From Planctomycetota bacterium (GTDB taxonomy: Bacteria > Planctomycetota > Phycisphaerae > UBA1845 > PWPN01), in assembly GCA_022711465.1 (NCBI GenBank), contig JAKLEZ010000001.1, forward strand, positions 620,001 to 684,000: a stretch of 64,000 bases of DNA, given 5' to 3'. Made by a program: the position numbers and the translations under genes. The notes below the pieces were generated by a model. That model was not told the DNA's origin. It made no database searches and worked only from the letters and a program-made list of their open reading frames with translations. The first letter of the stretch is position 1. Each line of letters starts with the position of its first letter. Below are positions 16,564 to 25,180 of this stretch, piece by piece.

Positions 16564-17020
16564 GTCGCGCCCTCAACAAGAGGAGTTCCGCCCGAACCTG
16601 ACCGTCCTTGGCGACGGTCACGGTGATCTTCTTCAGATCCGTCGAGCCGTCGTACTCCACGACGGCGTTCTGGCTGAACTTCGGGTACTCGTCCATGGGT
16701 GTACCATCGCGCTGCTGGGGCGGAGTAGCCGTCCAGCCGTTGTAGTCGTCGACGTCGTCGAAGTCCTGGCGGGTGCCGTCGGTCTCGTCGGCCTCCGGAC
16801 CGAAGACGATGGTCGCGCCGGGGTCCTCGAACGCCTGGGAGCGGATCTCCGCGGCCAACTGGGCAGCCAGCTCGGTAGCGATCGTGGTCTCACGATCGAA
16901 GAGAGCGCCTCTGGCAAAAGCTCCGAAGGTGTGCAGGGCCATCGCGACGGCGGAGCCCAAGATTACTACGCTGATCACGGCCTCGATGTATCCGAACCCG
17001 CGTCGTTGTCGAGCCTGCAT
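16544..17020 (-). CDS. PilV/GspI-like pseudopilin
   Basis: The 158-residue protein has a short leader QARQRRG, then FGYIEAVISVVILGSAVAMAL, a type III signal with Tyr-Ile replacing the usual Thr-Leu before Glu5. The downstream part includes a helix of about 35 residues (TIATELAAQLAAEIRSQAFED) and a small beta domain with acidic loops. This pattern is that of PilV/GspI minor pseudopilins. The start of the next gene overlaps its end by 20 bases. It is a likely priming subunit of the pseudopilus with its neighbours. Confidence 0.75.
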   Translation of the reverse strand: MQARQRRGFGYIEAVISVVILGSAVAMALHTFGAFARGALFDRETTIATELAAQLAAEIRSQAFEDPGATIVFGPEADETDGTRQDFDDVDDYNGWTATPPQQRDGTPMDEYPKFSQNAVVEYDGSTDLKKITVTVAKDGQVRAELLLLRARHDAETR

Positions 17021-17030
17021 CCTGATGCTC

Positions 17031-18128
17031 CTACAAGCCGGTGATCTCCGGGCGGTTGAGACAGGCCGTGCCGGAGGTCATTTCCGCGGTACTCGAGCCC
17101 TGGGTAAGCTTCAGCCCAAAGGTCAAGCCGGTCAGGTACTTGCGGGTAATGGTCTGACCTTCCTGAGGCGCGGAGTACTTCAGTTGGCCGTACAGGATGT
17201 ACCGGCAATCGCGATCGTTGTCGGCTGACCAGGTGAGGCCGCTGGTGGTGGAGTACTTGTAGTAGTCGCTGCCCGCAGGATTGGCGGTGTACTCGTCGCG
17301 ACCGAAATTGGCCCCGGTCGAGCTGGTGCTGGTACGGGCGATGAGGGAGTAGGTCGTGTCGGGGTTCATCTCGGTGAGGCTGGAGAACGTGAACTCGTAC
17401 CAGAGATACTCGGTCGAGGACAATGAGCTCAGGGAGAGAGTCTCCTCTTCGTAAGTGGTATTCGTCGAGGCGCTGCGGATGGACAGATAGAGCGTACCGG
17501 AGAGACCCGTGCCTTTCAGGTACACTTTGGCCCTGGTGATGCTGTACGACTCGAGGTCGTCTGCCGACACGCTGAACCCTTCGCCTCGCCACGAGGAAGA
17601 GGAGATGGGGCTGGCCCCGAATGTTCCGGACGAACCTGGCGGTATAGCCTCGTGCGATGCGAGCACGACCTCACCGGTCAGGTCGCTGGTTTCGCCGGGC
17701 ACAGTCACCGTGGAACACGTTGAAGCCAGCGAGAACTCGCTCACGTTTTCGACGATGGGCACGGCCGTACCGCCGGAGACCTGTCGGGTGATCGAGCCGC
17801 CGGCGACGCCCGGCCAGTCATAGATGATGAGGTCGTCGGCCCCGTCGCCGTCGACATCGGGATGGGTGAATTCGATGTGGGTCGGGGTGAGACTCGTGAC
17901 GGTGATCGCGGCCCCGAGTTCGCGGCGGATTCGGGCCATGGCGATGGAGGCGTCCGTGTTCAGTTGGGAGGATGCCTGGATGCCCGCGGCCCCGCGGGTC
18001 ATCAGGTGCAGGGCCCCGCCGACGGCGAGCATGACGATGACGGTCAGGCTGGAGGCGACGCTCAACTCGACAAGGCTGAATGCGTAGCGCCGCGATTGCA
18101 TGGGCTGACTGGGTTTCGTCCTGGCCAT
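17031..18128 (-). CDS. PilW/GspJ-like pseudopilin
   Basis: The 365-residue protein carries a prepilin site RRYA|FSLVELSVASSLTVIVMLAVGG after a leader of about 16 residues, with Ala at -1 and Glu5 present. It is larger than usual GspJ (about 200 residues). The extra central region is rich in Ser and Thr and predicted beta strands (for example SYSITRAKVYLKGTGLSGTLY-like jelly-roll sequence), suggesting an inserted carbohydrate-binding-like or CBM-type beta domain; that is an inference. An internal stretch, HPDVDGDGADDLIIYDW, includes a DxDxDGxDD loop able to bind calcium. It sits between the GspG-like and GspI-like genes, matching the order of pseudopilins in secretion operons. Confidence 0.72.
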   Translation of the reverse strand: MARTKPSQPMQSRRYAFSLVELSVASSLTVIVMLAVGGALHLMTRGAAGIQASSQLNTDASIAMARIRRELGAAITVTSLTPTHIEFTHPDVDGDGADDLIIYDWPGVAGGSITRQVSGGTAVPIVENVSEFSLASTCSTVTVPGETSDLTGEVVLASHEAIPPGSSGTFGASPISSSSWRGEGFSVSADDLESYSITRAKVYLKGTGLSGTLYLSIRSASTNTTYEEETLSLSSLSSTEYLWYEFTFSSLTEMNPDTTYSLIARTSTSSTGANFGRDEYTANPAGSDYYKYSTTSGLTWSADNDRDCRYILYGQLKYSAPQEGQTITRKYLTGLTFGLKLTQGSSTAEMTSGTACLNRPEITGL

Positions 18129-18223
18129 GGGCGGTCACCCGAACGAAGGCGGCAGCCACACGTCATCGTGCCGCTGCCGCCGGGAAACGCAACGCTCAAA
18201 GGAACGGGCCGGATTGCCCTGAC

Positions 18224-18757
18224 CTAGTACTGGTTGTACTGCTTGTCGGATTCGTCCTTCTCGCTATCGGCACAGTTGGCGATGATCTCCCCGGTCTTGA
18301 AGCAGTAGACCCAACCGGTTGTCCCGCTCGCCGCCGGGGTGGACGAAGTGACGGTCACCTCGTTGCTGCCGCGGTTGGTACCTGCGGGCAGGGTGGGGAT
18401 CTGTTTGCGGATATAAGGCCCGTACACGTGAGTGGTGTCCTTGGTTTCGGCCACAGCGCCGTTGGCATCGGAGTACATGAGCAACTGGTTCTTGAAGGCG
18501 TCGGCGGTTTCCGCGGCGCCGAAGCTGCCACCTGCGGCGTTAGCCCCGGGGAAGATCCCATTGTGCTCCGAGGCGTAGAGCTCGATGGCATTGCGCAGCA
18601 CCGCGAGGTCGGAACGCAGGGCGGAGTCGCCGGCGCCACGCGCTCCGCGGCTCACTCGCGGGATGGCGATTGCGGCGATGACGCCGATAATCACGATGAC
18701 GATGACCAGCTCGACAAGACTGAAACCCGTTCGGCTCTTGCTCTTGTTCGCGTACAC
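18224..18757 (-). CDS. gspG: Major pseudopilin, GspG-like
   Basis: The 177-residue product starts at GTG 18757, preceded by GGATGGAG with about seven bases spacing; an in-frame ATG at 18793 would make an unusually long leader. The signal is RTG|FSLVELVIVIVIIGVIAAIAIPRVSRGARG, closest to major pseudopilins of type II systems, and the helix continues into SALRSDLAVLRNAIELYASEHNG as in GspG. The C-terminal region (YGPYIRKQIPTLP and WVYCFKTGEIIANC) is the typical GspG ending with a cysteine pair that may form a disulphide. It is probably the most abundant fibre subunit and may need its own promoter in the 93-base or longer gap upstream. Confidence 0.85.
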   Translation of the reverse strand: MYANKSKSRTGFSLVELVIVIVIIGVIAAIAIPRVSRGARGAGDSALRSDLAVLRNAIELYASEHNGIFPGANAAGGSFGAAETADAFKNQLLMYSDANGAVAETKDTTHVYGPYIRKQIPTLPAGTNRGSNEVTVTSSTPAASGTTGWVYCFKTGEIIANCADSEKDESDKQYNQY

Positions 18758-18886
18758 GGTGGTACTCCATCCTTTGCCGGCAATGCGACTCACAACTTGA
18801 CCCCTCTACCGGGGACATTCGTGCTATCGGTTGCCACACTGGGAGGCTTGAAAACAACGTCGTCGGAAAAACGACGGGCGATTCCG

Positions 18887-19462
18887 CTATCCTTTCTGCT
18901 GCATTCTCGGACTATCCTGGGACATGGTCAGCACGGCCTCGCGATCTCTGTTTCGAAAGATGGCCCGATACGGCTCGACCTTATCCAGCCGAAAACCGTC
19001 CAGCACCTGCCCCGGCCGCAGGGTGCGGCCGTTGACCATCGCCATGCGGAGTCTGCCGTCGTTGAAGGTTCCCTCCAGGCGATGGGCCGCCACGAAGGCC
19101 GCGACCTCGTCGAGCTCTGCATTCTGTTCGCGGGCCTGCTCGGTCTCTGACAAAGCCGGTTCGGTGGCCGTCGGCCGAAACAGATCGCGCGCCTCGGCGA
19201 TCTCGGGCAGGTCCCTGATTCTCTGGGCTGCCGGGCTGGTGGGTTCCGGAGCGGCCATCGCTTCGCTCTGGGCGGACGGTGACTTGGTCCCCCCGGCCGC
19301 GGTGGCGGCGGGCGCGGGGGCAGCCGCCTTCGCGGGCCCCGCCGCGGTCTCTCGGGCTCCGGCCTCCTCGGGTCCGGGCCCGATGATGCGATCGACTACG
19401 AAGCCGATGCAGGCGAGCCCGAAGATGGTGCCGTAGATGTACTTCTTACGGGGCGACAGCAT
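18887..19462 (-). CDS. PilP/GspC-like inner-membrane protein
   Basis: The 191-residue protein has one N-terminal membrane helix (YGTIFGLACIGFVVDRIIG), then a long Ala/Pro-rich linker (residues about 30-80) and a C-terminal beta domain with RLEGTFNDGRLRMAMVNGRTLRPGQVLDGFRLDKVE. That domain matches the homology-region logic of GspC/PilP, which contacts the secretin in the periplasm. It overlaps the PilO-like gene by 17 bases. In the machine it would link the inner-membrane platform with the secretin encoded at 30383-32347. Confidence 0.65.
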   Translation of the reverse strand: MLSPRKKYIYGTIFGLACIGFVVDRIIGPGPEEAGARETAAGPAKAAAPAPAATAAGGTKSPSAQSEAMAAPEPTSPAAQRIRDLPEIAEARDLFRPTATEPALSETEQAREQNAELDEVAAFVAAHRLEGTFNDGRLRMAMVNGRTLRPGQVLDGFRLDKVEPYRAIFRNRDREAVLTMSQDSPRMQQKG

Positions 19463-20036
19463 GCGACACCGCCTTGGCCATCACCTGGCCTTCGCGACTG
19501 GTACGAATCCGCAGCGACCATTCCATCTGGCAATCCGGGCCGTCGGATGATCCGAGGGTGGAGACCGACAGGTGGGTTACATCCGCGTAGTCCAGTTCCC
19601 TCTCGATGCCACGCAAGAGCCGGTGGAAGGCTGGAAACGTTCCCCGGCCGGTGAACTGCACTTGGATCTCGCGATGGTCCTCCCGCTCGCGCAGCGGGGT
19701 TGGGACGAGTGAATCGACGGTAATCCCCTGGGCGGAAGCGAGGGCGGTCACGTGAGCGAGGTAGCGTTCGACCTGGTTGGCCCCGGGCAGGCCTCCGCCG
19801 ATGGACGCGAGCTGCCGGCGGGCGGCGTCGGCCTCGGCGCGAAAGCGACTCGTCTCGGTACGGAGGGCGTCGAGTTCACGGGTCGCCTGGGCACACGTCG
19901 ACTGTGCCCCCCAGAGCCCGCGGGCCTCCCGGATCGGCCCGGTGAGGAGCAGGGTGGTGCCGGCGATCGCCACGACGGCCACCACCGTCGCTCCGATCGT
20001 GTCCACCAGACCCAGATTGACTCGTCGGATCTTCAC
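19446..20036 (-). CDS. PilO-like alignment protein
   Basis: The 196-residue bitopic protein has one N-terminal membrane helix (IGATVVAVVAIAGTTLLLTGPI), a coiled-coil-like segment (residues about 45-75 with ETSRFRAEADAARRQL) and a C-terminal ferredoxin-like domain typical of PilO/GspM (VERYLAHVTALASAQGITVDSLV, then EIQVQFTGRGTFPAFHRLLRGIE). PilO pairs with PilN to align the inner-membrane complex. The gene order PilM-N-O-P is complete here. It lies 9 bases after the PilN-like gene. Confidence 0.78.
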   Translation of the reverse strand: MKIRRVNLGLVDTIGATVVAVVAIAGTTLLLTGPIREARGLWGAQSTCAQATRELDALRTETSRFRAEADAARRQLASIGGGLPGANQVERYLAHVTALASAQGITVDSLVPTPLREREDHREIQVQFTGRGTFPAFHRLLRGIERELDYADVTHLSVSTLGSSDGPDCQMEWSLRIRTSREGQVMAKAVSHAVAP

Positions 20037-20045
20037 GGCTGACTC

Positions 20046-20654
20046 CTACCACTCGCAGGTCACGCGAAAGCTCACGCCTTCTTGCTGGCCGGGCTTTCCC
20101 CTTCTTGCCTCCTCCAGCCGCACGGTCTGGAACAAACGGGTGCCATTGATGGCCTCCAGCAGGGCGAGCAGATCGCGGTGCTCGACGGCGTTGCCGGCGA
20201 TCCGCATGGCCGACACGCCGGATGCCGCCGCAGGTTTCTGCTTGCCGCCGGCGGCCCTGATCTCGAAGGCCGGAGAATCCACGTACCTGGGCGGGTCGGT
20301 TTGGATGCTGGTCAGCACGACGCGATCGGGCACGATCAGGCCGAGGTTGCCGAGCCACCGGCTCCAGCAGTGCTTCTCGCGGAGCCGCTCCGCCGCCCGC
20401 ACTTCGCGGGCCATGGCCGCAGCCTCCGCCTGAATAGTCTTGCGATCCGTCTTCTCCTGTTCGAGCAGTCTGGCCAGCCTTGCCGCCTGGGCGCGTTGTC
20501 GCTCGACCTCGCGGATCCGGCCGCTCATAAGCAGGAATACTACGAGTTGGGCACCCATCACCACCAGGCAGGCGCTGATCCACAGGCGGCGGCGACGGCG
20601 ATCGCGGCGACGACGCCGGAACTGGGCGGGCAGGAGGTTGACTCGGGGGGTCAT
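20046..20654 (-). CDS. PilN-like assembly protein
   Basis: The 202-residue protein starts with MTPRVNLLPAQFRRRRRD, the standard PilN opening: the cytoplasmic INLLP-type motif binds PilM. A membrane helix (WISACLVVMGAQLVVFLLMSG), a coiled coil and a periplasmic beta-alpha domain with VVLTSIQTDPP follow. The start at 20654 is set by this conserved motif; a longer upstream frame is only the antisense-free shadow of PilM. It overlaps PilM by four bases. Confidence 0.82.
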   Translation of the reverse strand: MTPRVNLLPAQFRRRRRDRRRRRLWISACLVVMGAQLVVFLLMSGRIREVERQRAQAARLARLLEQEKTDRKTIQAEAAAMAREVRAAERLREKHCWSRWLGNLGLIVPDRVVLTSIQTDPPRYVDSPAFEIRAAGGKQKPAAASGVSAMRIAGNAVEHRDLLALLEAINGTRLFQTVRLEEARRGKPGQQEGVSFRVTCEW

Positions 20655-21769
20655 GGCGGTCCCTCCCCGAGGGCCATTCCGACACAGCCGGCCATGACCG
20701 AGTAGATCTCCGTCCGGGACATGGGATGCGACGGGGTTATCTTGAGGACGCCGTTCGATCCGGCCGGGGCGGCCTTGACGCCCAATTCCCGGCTCAGCCA
20801 GTCGGCCAGGCCCGGCATCCTCGAGCCGCCGCCGACGAGAACGAGGGCGCCGGCCTGACGCCGGGGATACTGTTCCATGACGAACCGGAACGCCCGCTCG
20901 ACATCGGCGAGCATATCGGCGAGCGGCCCGCGGAGGATCGACAGCAGGACGCCGGGCAAGGCCGCCTCGCTCAGTCGCTCCACCGAGCTGGGTGACGTGC
21001 GGCACCCGCGAGCGTCGGTGCCGATGCCGCTTTTTCGCTTGTAGTCCTCCGCGAGAGCGGGCTCGACGCGGAGTTCCTTGGCGATGAGCTGCGTCCAGTT
21101 GTGCCCGCCGCCGCGGACGCTCCGGGCAAACACGGGCGTGGAATCCACCGCCAGATACAGCCGGTTACCGGTGTGGCCCAGGTCGAGCACGCCCCAGATT
21201 TCGTCCTGTTCGCACAAGGCCGACGCCCGGCATGCCCTGACCAGGGAGAGAGCGGCCGGCTCGACCCGCTCGCAGTCCATGTGTTCCGAATCGAGTGATC
21301 CGATCGCACTGACGATGCCGGGGCGCTGGGCGGCCACGGCCATGGCGTTAGATCCGCCGCCCATTGGACCGGGCAAAGGCCATGCGCCGAGTTCGGCCTC
21401 GTCGATAGGGCAGCTGAGCCGCCTTCCGACTTCCCAGCGGATCGCGTCGGCCAGCGAGGCGGGATCCTGCGACCACACCGCTCCCGGGACAGTGAGCAGG
21501 CAGTACTCGGCCTCCGATGGTCCGACCAGGAGACCCGCCCGACGGGTGTCGAACTGTTCGATTCCGGCCAGACTCACGGACGTGCCCGCCGCTTCCTTCG
21601 CACCAGCGGTTCCCGCGGAGGCGGGCGATGACACGGGCGAGCGGCTCTCGGTATTGAGCCAGTGCACGACGGTCGGGAGCTCCTCCCCGAACGCCAATTG
21701 CACTGCCCGGACCGAGCGGGCCCCGCAGTCCACCGCCACGAGCGATTGCCTGGAACTGGGCCACCTCAC
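20651..21769 (-). CDS. PilM-like actin-fold ATPase
   Basis: The 372-residue cytoplasmic protein belongs to the actin/FtsA-like PilM group: LVAVDCGARSVRAVQLAFGE is the phosphate-1 motif, GVLDLGHTGNRLYLAV the phosphate-2 motif, and LVLVGGGSRMPGLADWLSREL the adenosine motif. RGGGHNWTQLIAKEL is the typical PilM helix region. Two starts compete: TTG 21775 and GTG 21769. GGAGG is nine bases from the GTG and only three from the TTG, so I use the GTG. PilM binds PilN and couples the ATPase PilB to the platform. Confidence 0.85.
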   Translation of the reverse strand: MRWPSSRQSLVAVDCGARSVRAVQLAFGEELPTVVHWLNTESRSPVSSPASAGTAGAKEAAGTSVSLAGIEQFDTRRAGLLVGPSEAEYCLLTVPGAVWSQDPASLADAIRWEVGRRLSCPIDEAELGAWPLPGPMGGGSNAMAVAAQRPGIVSAIGSLDSEHMDCERVEPAALSLVRACRASALCEQDEIWGVLDLGHTGNRLYLAVDSTPVFARSVRGGGHNWTQLIAKELRVEPALAEDYKRKSGIGTDARGCRTSPSSVERLSEAALPGVLLSILRGPLADMLADVERAFRFVMEQYPRRQAGALVLVGGGSRMPGLADWLSRELGVKAAPAGSNGVLKITPSHPMSRTEIYSVMAGCVGMALGEGPP

Positions 21770-21771
21770 GC

Positions 21772-23010
21772 TCAAGCTCCTCCCGCCAGTGTAGCCACAT
21801 CGAACAACGGCATGAACAGCGACACAGCCACGAGGCCGACGACCACACCCATGACCACGAGAATCACCGGCTCGATGATCCGCGACAGGGAGGCGAGGAG
21901 CTGGGAATTCTCCGATTCAAGGGTGCCGGCGATGAACAACAGGGACTCACCCAGCCGCCCGCTCTCTTCACCGGTAGCGACCGCGGCGGCCATCGTGGGC
22001 GGCACGAGCGGCGACTCGCGAAGGGCGCTGCCGATGAGCCGGCCATCGGTCACGGCCTCGGCCAGGTGGTCGATGAGGCCGTGAAAGGCCCGACTTCGAG
22101 TGGTGCCCCTGGCCAGATGAAGTGCGTCGATGACGCCGACGTTGTTGGCCACCAGCACGCCCCAGACCCGGAAGAACTTGGCCAGGATCACCCGCCGAAC
22201 GATCGCACCGGCAACGGGAACGCGGGTGAACGCCCCCGCCCACCAGCGTTGGCCCGCGGGACTGCGAAAGGCGAGCACCAGACCTGCGGCCGTCCCGGCG
22301 ATGGCGACAAGCACCACGAGCCAATGGTTGCCGATGACGTCGGAGAGATCCATCATGATGCGTGTCGAGGCCGGCAGATCGGCACCGAGGGTGGAGAACA
22401 GCGAGCGAAAGCGGGGCAGCACGAAGCCGAACAGGCCGCCCATGACTCCGAAGCACATGAGTACCAGCACGGCCGGATAGGTCAGGGCGCCGATCAGCCG
22501 CTGCCGTATTTCCTGCTGCTTCCGGGTGTAATCCGCGAGTTGGGTGAAGGCCCCGGGCATCTGTCCGGTGGACTCGCCGGCGGCGGTCAGGCTGCGAAAC
22601 ACGCCGTCAAAGACCTTGGTGTGATCGGCCAAGGCGACGCTCATGGGAACGCCGTCCTCGACCCGAGCCCGGAGTTGGCGAATCAACCGCTTCATGGCGT
22701 CGCTTTGGGCCTGGTGTTCGACGGCCTGCAGTGCGGGCACCATTCGGGCTCCGCTGCCCAGTAGCATGGCCATCTGCTGGGTGAAGTAGACCACATCCCG
22801 CGAGCGCACGCGTCCGGTTTTCTTGGTGGCATGGCTCGCGGCCGCGGCCTGGGTCTCGGTAGCCGCCTGCCCTTCCGCCGTCTCGGTCAGCCGGGTGACC
22901 AGGAGCCCCTTGGCCTGCAGCAAGCGCGCGGCCTCATCGACCGAGGTGGCCTGGATCAGGTCGCGCACCGACCGGCCGGAAGGATCGATCGCTTGGTAGC
23001 AGAATGCCAC
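21772..23010 (-). CDS. pilC: Inner-membrane platform protein PilC/GspF
   Basis: The 412-residue protein has two repeats of the GspF domain, seen in YFTQQMAMLLGSGARMVPALQAV and again in FFRVWGVLVANNVGVIDALHLA, and three strong membrane helices (about residues 165-190, 215-240 and 375-400). The opening AFCYQAIDPSGRSV matches the soluble N-terminal region. A TTG at 23016 and a GTG at 23010 are both in frame; GGAG is nine bases before the GTG, so I chose it. It anchors the assembly ATPase and drives pilin insertion. Confidence 0.92.
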   Translation of the reverse strand: MAFCYQAIDPSGRSVRDLIQATSVDEAARLLQAKGLLVTRLTETAEGQAATETQAAAASHATKKTGRVRSRDVVYFTQQMAMLLGSGARMVPALQAVEHQAQSDAMKRLIRQLRARVEDGVPMSVALADHTKVFDGVFRSLTAAGESTGQMPGAFTQLADYTRKQQEIRQRLIGALTYPAVLVLMCFGVMGGLFGFVLPRFRSLFSTLGADLPASTRIMMDLSDVIGNHWLVVLVAIAGTAAGLVLAFRSPAGQRWWAGAFTRVPVAGAIVRRVILAKFFRVWGVLVANNVGVIDALHLARGTTRSRAFHGLIDHLAEAVTDGRLIGSALRESPLVPPTMAAAVATGEESGRLGESLLFIAGTLESENSQLLASLSRIIEPVILVVMGVVVGLVAVSLFMPLFDVATLAGGA

Positions 23011-23012
23011 GC

Positions 23013-24842
23013 TCAATCACTCCTGTTTCCGTGAGTGGCACCCGCCAAGGCCGGTGTCGAATGATCCCGTTGACCCTCCGGACAGCTCGAGGTGTTCTTG
23101 GCCGCCGACGCCGGGCGACTTTCGGCCCGGATTTCCTCCTGGGTATCCGAATGGGTGACCCGAAGGACTTCCTCGAGTGTGCTCCGACCGTTCTCGACGA
23201 GATGCAGGCCTTCCTCGCGAAGGGAGCGCCAACCGCGATCACGGAGATACCGCTTGATGTCCTGTTCGTCCTGCTGGCGGTGGATCAGCTCGCGCAGGCC
23301 GTCGTCGACCTCGAGGATCTCGTAGACTCCCATCCGGCCCCGGAAACCGGAGTCGTGGCACTGGCGGCATCCCTCGCCCTTCTGGAAGGCGCGCGGGCCG
23401 GCCTTCTCCCACCCTGCCTGGAGCAGCGCCGCCGGCGAGGGGAAATACGAGGTCCGGCAGTTGCCGCAGATCGTGCGCGCCAGCCGCTGGGCGACGACGC
23501 CGTTCAGGGCGGAGGCGATCAGATAGGGTTCGACCTCCATGTCCGTCAGGCGGGCCAGAGCTCCGGGGCTGTCATTGGTGTGAAGGGTGCTCAGCACCAG
23601 GTGGCCGGTCAGAGCCGCCTGGATCGCCACGCGGGCGGTGTCGGAATCGCGAATCTCGCCGACCATGATCACGTCCGGGTCCTGCCTCAGAATCGAGCGC
23701 AGGGCCCGTGAGAAAGTCAGGCCGACGTGATCCGCCACCTGGATCTGGTTAATCAGATCGAGCTGATACTCGACCGGGTCCTCGACGGTCACGATGTTGC
23801 GTTCCGTGCTGCGGAGCAGGTCGAGGGCCGAATAGAGGGTGGTGGTCTTGCCGCTGCCGGTCGGGCCGGTGACCAGCACCAGTCCGTGGGGCTTCATCAG
23901 CATGCGGCGGAAAGCGGCGAGGGCCTCGGGCTGAAAACCGAGGGTTGCCAGCTCGATTTTGAGATTGGACTTATCCAGGATGCGAAGCACGATCTTCTCG
24001 CCGAGGATGGTGGGCATGCTGGACACACGGATGTCGATCTCTCGCCCTTCCGCGACGATGTGGACTCGCCCTTCCTGGGGCAGGCGTTTCTCGGCGATGT
24101 CCATTTTTCCGATGACCTTGATTCGGGAGACGATGGCCGCGTGCATCGTTGCCGGCGGATTCATCAATTCCCGGAGAATACCGTCGATGCGATAGCGAAT
24201 CCGGGTCCGTTTGCGGTCCGGCTCGACGTGGATGTCGCTCGCCCCGTCGCGAATCGCGGTGAGCATGGCCAGGTTGACCAGGTTGATCACCGGGCTGCCG
24301 TCGATCATCTGGTCCAGGTCGGTGACGGGAGAGTCGTCCACGCTCTCGCGCTCGACGACCTCCACATCGCTCTCCTCGAGCGACACCAGGAAGTCGTCCA
24401 CGGACACGTCGCCAGTCAGGTATTTCTGTAAGAACTCCTCGACGTCCTTTTCCAGGGTGAGGATGGGCCGGATCTCGCAACCAGTGAGCTGCTGGAGGCG
24501 GTCGATGGTCGGCAGGTTCTGGGGCTCGGCCATGGCCACGATGAGCCGGTTGCGGATCTTGAACATGGGGAGGACCTTGAGCCGTTTGCCCTCCTCCCGG
24601 TCGATGAGTCTGGCCACCGCCGGGTCGACCAGCCCGTGGCGGAGGTGGCAGCCCTTGACCCCGAGCTTGTTGGCCAGGGTTTGGACCAGGGCGGCGGCCG
24701 TCACCACGCCCTGCTTGACCAGTATCTCGCCGAGTTTGTGGCCACTCTGTTGATGCTCTGCCAGGGCGGCGCGGAGCTGATCCTGGTTGATCACGCCGGC
24801 TTCCAGCAGGGTCTGGCCGAGTTGTACCTTTTGACGCAGCAC
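23013..24842 (-). CDS. pilB: Assembly ATPase PilB/GspE with N-terminal MshEN domains
   Basis: The 609-residue hexameric ATPase powers pilus or pseudopilus extension. I set the start at GTG 24842, because the longer frame runs through the STAS gene. Residues about 7-50 contain two MshEN-like nonapeptide repeats (LGQTLLEAGVI and KLGEILVKQGVV), the fold that binds cyclic di-GMP in MshE. The first arginine is Gln here, so affinity is uncertain. The ATPase part has Walker A GPTGSGKTTTLYSA, an Asp box and Walker B IMVGEIRDSDTA, and the His box LSTLHTNDS. A four-cysteine zinc site (CGNC ... CRQC) precedes the C-terminus. It ends two bases before the GTG of PilC. Confidence 0.95.
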   Translation of the reverse strand: MLRQKVQLGQTLLEAGVINQDQLRAALAEHQQSGHKLGEILVKQGVVTAAALVQTLANKLGVKGCHLRHGLVDPAVARLIDREEGKRLKVLPMFKIRNRLIVAMAEPQNLPTIDRLQQLTGCEIRPILTLEKDVEEFLQKYLTGDVSVDDFLVSLEESDVEVVERESVDDSPVTDLDQMIDGSPVINLVNLAMLTAIRDGASDIHVEPDRKRTRIRYRIDGILRELMNPPATMHAAIVSRIKVIGKMDIAEKRLPQEGRVHIVAEGREIDIRVSSMPTILGEKIVLRILDKSNLKIELATLGFQPEALAAFRRMLMKPHGLVLVTGPTGSGKTTTLYSALDLLRSTERNIVTVEDPVEYQLDLINQIQVADHVGLTFSRALRSILRQDPDVIMVGEIRDSDTARVAIQAALTGHLVLSTLHTNDSPGALARLTDMEVEPYLIASALNGVVAQRLARTICGNCRTSYFPSPAALLQAGWEKAGPRAFQKGEGCRQCHDSGFRGRMGVYEILEVDDGLRELIHRQQDEQDIKRYLRDRGWRSLREEGLHLVENGRSTLEEVLRVTHSDTQEEIRAESRPASAAKNTSSCPEGQRDHSTPALAGATHGNRSD

Positions 24843-24844
24843 GG

Positions 24845-25180
24845 CTACAGGAAACTCCTCACCGCGGTTTCGACCGAATCGAATGGTTCGAACTCCCCGA
24901 GGAGATCGGTGACATCCAGTATTTCGCGCAAGGTGTCGGTCAGTCCGGCGACTTTTGCGCTCTGGCCGGCCGACCGCTGGCGGTCCGCGAAATCCAGCAA
25001 GGCCTCCAGGGCCACGGAATCCGCGTAGGGAACGCCGCTCAGGTCGAGCACGACGCGGCCTGCGGCCGACTGCCGGGTCATCTCCATGGCCGACAAGAGT
25101 TCCTCGACCTCGGCTTGGGTTACCGAGCCGCGAGGGGCGACCACGCCGACGCTTCCGACCTTCTGACGTTCGATCTTCAC
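24845..25180 (-). CDS. STAS-domain protein (anti-sigma-factor-antagonist type)
   Basis: The 111-residue product is essentially one STAS domain: VKIERQKVGSVGVVAPRG, then VVLDLSGVPYADSVALEALLDFADRQ. In SpoIIAA-type proteins a phosphorylatable Ser lies in the D-S-x-G region; here the pattern is DLSGVPYADSVAL, with Ser at the usual site. The GTG start overlaps the stop of the upstream gene (GTGA). STAS proteins act in partner-switch signalling with serine kinases and phosphatases, but no such kinase is in the window. Placement before PilB suggests a role in control of the secretion machine. Confidence 0.8.
   Translation of the reverse strand: MKIERQKVGSVGVVAPRGSVTQAEVEELLSAMEMTRQSAAGRVVLDLSGVPYADSVALEALLDFADRQRSAGQSAKVAGLTDTLREILDVTDLLGEFEPFDSVETAVRSFL

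Noticed and set aside
24880-24900. tRNA T-loop-like GGTTCGAAC
   Set aside because: It lies inside the STAS gene, and no acceptor stem, D-arm or anticodon arm surrounds it. I found no tRNA in the window.
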